Origin: Candidatus Omnitrophota bacterium
Lineage (GTDB): Bacteria > Omnitrophota > Koll11 > Gorgyraeales > Gorgyraeaceae
Assembly: GCA_018818505.1 (NCBI GenBank)
Contig: JAHIRR010000221.1
Coordinates: 1 to 7,607 of the forward strand
DNA: 7,607 nt
Reading direction: 5' to 3'
Shown: positions 6,054 through 7,607 of the stretch, one piece after another
How positions within the stretch are numbered: position 1 is the first letter of the stretch
Layout of the letters: every line of letters begins with the position of its first letter
Program-made: the position numbers and the translations under genes
Notes under the pieces: model-generated
Databases searched by the model: none
What the model was told of the DNA's origin: nothing
Seen by the model: the letters and a program-made list of their open reading frames with translations, nothing else

Positions 6054-6774
6054 GAAATGGACTAATAGTAAAGATCTTATCGCGCAAGAAGTCATTGTGA
6101 GCGAGACAGATCTATTGATCTCTGCTGAGAAGGATATAAAAGAAGCTGCGGAAAAACTTATAAAAAAATTTAGGGCCCAGATAGAAGATTACATTAAAAA
6201 ATATCCTGAGTTTAAGACCAGCCTTGAGCCTCTGCAACCTCCAAGGCCGAACCTCGAACAGGCCTGTTCGAGGTTCGGCCTTGGTATTATAAGGGATATG
6301 CTGGAGGCTTCAAATCTGGCAGGCGTCGGCCCAATGGCAGCTATAGCAGGCGCGATCGCAGAATACGTTGGTAAAGGCCTTCTATCCAAAACAAATCAGA
6401 TTATCGTCGAGAATGGTGGCGATATATTCATAAAATCAGAAAAACAGCGCCACGTAGCAATATTTGCAGGTGATTCACCACTTTCCAGCAAGCTCTCTAT
6501 AAAGGTAAAATCGCAAGATACACCATGCGGCATCTGCACATCTTCTGGCACAGTGGGCCATTCTTTAAGCTTTGGAAAAGCAGATGCATGTGTTATAATA
6601 TCCAAGTCAGCAGCTTTAGCAGACGCAGCAGCAACAGCAGCATGTAACAGGGTCAAAACCAAGAACGACATAAAGCCAGCGCTAGAATTCGCGCTATCTA
6701 TTAAAGGCATCCAAGGCGCATTGATAGTATTAGGCAAAGACTTCGGCGTATCCGGAGATATAGAGTTAGGATAG
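6037..6774 (+). CDS. UPF0280 (COG2122) ApbE-like protein
   Basis: The 245-residue protein belongs to the UPF0280 family, which shares the ApbE-like fold but has no firmly established reaction. The N-terminus MERFYRKWTNSKDL is typical and fixes the ATG at 6037. It is followed by VSETDLLISAEKD and QIEDYIKKYPEFKTSLEPL. The family signatures are AGVGPMAAIAGAIAEYVG, IIVENGGDIFIKS, CGICTSSGTVGHSLSFGKAD and ALADAAATAACNRV. Residues 69-83 (PRPNLEQACSRFGLG) are encoded by a 44-bp perfect palindrome. They sit between SLEPL and the helix IIRDML, where family members normally have a short linker, so this is probably an insertion that kept the frame. In methanogens COG2122 has been linked to sulfur assimilation and homocysteine synthesis together with NIL-ferredoxin and DUF39 proteins. 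The NIL-ferredoxin at 7035 fits that, whereas the overlap with hypA points to shared expression with hyp genes. Confidence 0.88.
   Translation: MERFYRKWTNSKDLIAQEVIVSETDLLISAEKDIKEAAEKLIKKFRAQIEDYIKKYPEFKTSLEPLQPPRPNLEQACSRFGLGIIRDMLEASNLAGVGPMAAIAGAIAEYVGKGLLSKTNQIIVENGGDIFIKSEKQRHVAIFAGDSPLSSKLSIKVKSQDTPCGICTSSGTVGHSLSFGKADACVIISKSAALADAAATAACNRVKTKNDIKPALEFALSIKGIQGALIVLGKDFGVSGDIELG
6241..6284. repeat. Perfect 44-bp palindrome inside the UPF0280 gene
   Basis: The 22-base halves 6241-6262 and 6263-6284 are exact reverse complements with no loop; the left half begins CCAAGGCCGAACCTCG. The palindrome starts exactly at a codon boundary and encodes residues 69-83. The AACCTCG word is shared with the palindromes at 2296 and 2826. 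Confidence 0.9.
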
Positions 6775-6785
6775 GCATAAAAGAT

Positions 6786-7012
6786 ACCACAGAGGACACA
6801 GAGATTTTTTATAATTTTCTCTGTGGTCTCAAAATAAAAGAAGAACTTTTGACCCGGATTTAAATCCGACCTACACGGTCGGACAGGTCTAAGGTTTTTT
6901 TGGTCTTTTTGTATATGCTGTAGCCAAAGGCTTTAAAAACAAAGAGGACACAGAGGTTTTCTGAATTTTATTTAAAACCAAAACTATATTTTTTCTCTGT
7001 GTCCTCTGTGGT
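6786..7012. repeat. Inverted pair of ACCACAGAGGACACAGAG repeats with small hairpins between
   Basis: This covers most of the 260-base gap between the UPF0280 gene and the ferredoxin gene. ACCACAGAGGACACAGAG at 6786-6803 is exactly inverted at 6995-7012. A third partial copy, AGAGGACACAGAG, lies at 6943-6955 and can pair with 6995-7007, and ACCACAGAG (6786-6794) can pair with 6819-6827. Several alternative hairpins are therefore possible. Repeats of the general type 'CACAGAGGACACAGAG' are, from general knowledge, scattered in many environmental bacterial genomes. No reading frame in the gap looks coding. Confidence 0.8.
6855..6901 (+). terminator. Overlapping palindromes and T-run, possible weak terminator
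   Basis: A 14-bp palindrome CGGATTTAAATCCG (6855-6868) overlaps a hairpin of TCCGACC (6865-6871) and GGTCGGA (6877-6883) with a TACAC loop. A run of seven T follows at 6895-6901, about 11 bases after the stem. The spacing is too long for a textbook intrinsic terminator. It could equally be another dispersed repeat, but it is the only hairpin in the window followed by a T-run. Confidence 0.35.
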
Positions 7013-7024
7013 TTCTTTTTATAC

Positions 7025-7030
7025 GGAGGA
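7025..7030 (+). promoter_or_regulatory. Shine-Dalgarno site deciding the NIL-ferredoxin start
   Basis: GGAGGA lies four bases before the ATG at 7035. The open frame extends upstream to a GTG at 6999, but that part is made of the repeat at 6995-7012 and has no ribosome-binding site, so 7035 is the real start. Confidence 0.8.
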
Positions 7031-7034
7031 TAAA

Positions 7035-7442
7035 ATGATTTCCAGGCGAATTGTGTTAAAGTTTCCGCATAGATTGCTTGATCAGCCTATAGTGTATAGG
7101 ATGGTGAAGGACTATGGCCTGGAGTTCAATATATTGAAGGCATCTGTGACGCCGAATGAACAGGGGCTTCTTGTGCTCGAGCTTAGCGGCGATGACAAGG
7201 AGTTTGACAAGGCAGTGGCATACGCGAAATCCTTAGGCGTATCAGTCCAGCCGCTTTCCAAGGACATAAAGCGCAATGACAAGAAATGCACACACTGCGG
7301 CGCGTGCGTCCCAATATGCCCCACAGAGGCACTTGTGGTAAATCCCAAGACCCGCAAAGTCGAGTTCTACAACGAAAAATGCATTGCCTGCGAGCTCTGC
7401 ATCAAAGCCTGCCCGCCCAGGGCCATGGAACTGCATTTCTAA
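7035..7442 (+). CDS. NIL-domain protein with two [4Fe-4S] ferredoxin motifs
   Basis: The 135-residue protein has an N-terminal NIL domain (residues about 1-75), the ferredoxin-like-fold domain otherwise found at the end of MetN methionine transporters. It begins RRIVLKFPHRLLDQPIVYRM and has the GLEFNILKASV and GLLVLELSG strands. The C-terminal half is an 8Fe ferredoxin with two CxxCxxCxxxCP clusters: C85, C88, C91, C95 and C116, C119, C122, C126. Proteins of this layout, with a DUF39 (COG1900) partner, are required for homocysteine synthesis from aspartate semialdehyde and sulfide in methanogens and are common in anaerobic bacteria. Here the DUF39 partner is not in the window and might lie downstream or elsewhere. 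It probably acts in the cytosol as an electron or persulfide-linked partner; that role is inferred. The 260-base gap upstream suggests its own transcription unit, though I see no convincing promoter there. Confidence 0.88.
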   Translation: MISRRIVLKFPHRLLDQPIVYRMVKDYGLEFNILKASVTPNEQGLLVLELSGDDKEFDKAVAYAKSLGVSVQPLSKDIKRNDKKCTHCGACVPICPTEALVVNPKTRKVEFYNEKCIACELCIKACPPRAMELHF

Positions 7443-7444
7443 TC

Positions 7445-7473
7445 TTGAATATTAACATGCTTTATGGTATACT
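7445..7473 (+). promoter_or_regulatory. Predicted sigma-70-type promoter P1
   Basis: TTGAAT at 7445-7450 and TATACT at 7468-7473 are separated by 17 bases, close to consensus. It lies just after the ferredoxin stop and points out of the window. Confidence 0.55.
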
Positions 7474-7525
7474 TGATAATAAAGAGAAATAGAGAGAAAG
7501 GCGCTATAAAAGTTTCAAAAAAACA

Positions 7526-7554
7526 TTGACATTTTTAACTCTATTAGGTAATAT
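7526..7554 (+). promoter_or_regulatory. Predicted sigma-70-type promoter P2
   Basis: TTGACA at 7526-7531 and TAATAT at 7549-7554 are separated by 17 bases: a perfect -35 and a near-perfect -10. Transcription would begin near 7561 and run out of the window. The leader (7561-7607) contains ATCTTGT twice in tandem (7575-7588); I see no start codon with a ribosome site, so the gene or RNA served is unknown. Confidence 0.65.
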
Positions 7555-7607
7555 TTAAATATCATCCCAGCGAGATCTTGTATCTTGTTGGCCCCGAACT
7601 CTTAGTG

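Noticed and set aside
6999..7034. Extended N-terminus of the NIL-ferredoxin from a GTG
   Set aside because: The extra residues are encoded by the ACCACAGAGG-type repeat and lack a ribosome site, whereas GGAGGA precedes the ATG at 7035.

Overview
This window looks like part of the genome of an uncultured anaerobic bacterium. It has bacterial Shine-Dalgarno sites (for example AGGAGG at 800-805), a biotin pathway, a [NiFe]-hydrogenase maturation cluster, and sulfur/methionine genes of types found mainly in anaerobes. The gene content and the many short palindromic repeats would suit a lineage such as Omnitrophota or another deep-branching anaerobe. I cannot fix the taxon from sequence alone. All confident genes lie on the + strand.

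Layout. Positions 1-246 hold the C-terminal end of bioF, followed by an overlapping bioD (197-838) and a small exported protein of unknown function (811-1041). Positions 1042-1268 carry no gene but hold three consecutive foldback structures, which look like a small non-autonomous repeat element. A MetE-core-like/UROD-fold methyltransferase follows (1272-2294). The hydrogenase maturation genes come next in the order hypF (C-terminal half only), hypC, hypD, hypE, hypA (2343-6053), tightly packed and partly overlapping. Directly overlapping hypA is a UPF0280/COG2122 ApbE-like gene (6037-6774). After a 260-base repeat-rich gap comes a NIL-domain/2x[4Fe-4S] ferredoxin (7035-7442). The last 165 bases hold two good sigma-70-type promoters that probably serve a gene beyond the window.

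How the genes fit together. HypF, HypC, HypD and HypE build and deliver the Fe(CN)2CO centre of [NiFe]-hydrogenases, and HypA delivers nickel. hypB and the N-terminal half of HypF (acylphosphatase, zinc fingers, YrdC) are not here and would have to be encoded elsewhere. The COG2122 protein and the NIL-ferredoxin belong to families linked to anaerobic homocysteine synthesis, and the MetE-like protein could methylate homocysteine. A sulfide-to-methionine module may therefore be interleaved with the hyp cluster; this is inference.

The most striking feature is a set of perfect palindromes with 16-26 bp arms and 0-3 base loops. Two lie between genes (2296-2330, 5655-5709), one ends the 1042-1268 region (1226-1260), and two lie inside open reading frames without breaking them (hypF 2826-2878, UPF0280 gene 6241-6284). 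Two of them share one nested architecture with compensating base changes. hypF also carries two separate 28-bp arrays of four heptamers. Together these resemble in-frame palindromic-element invasion as known for Rickettsia palindromic elements, but the sequences here are not ones I recognise.
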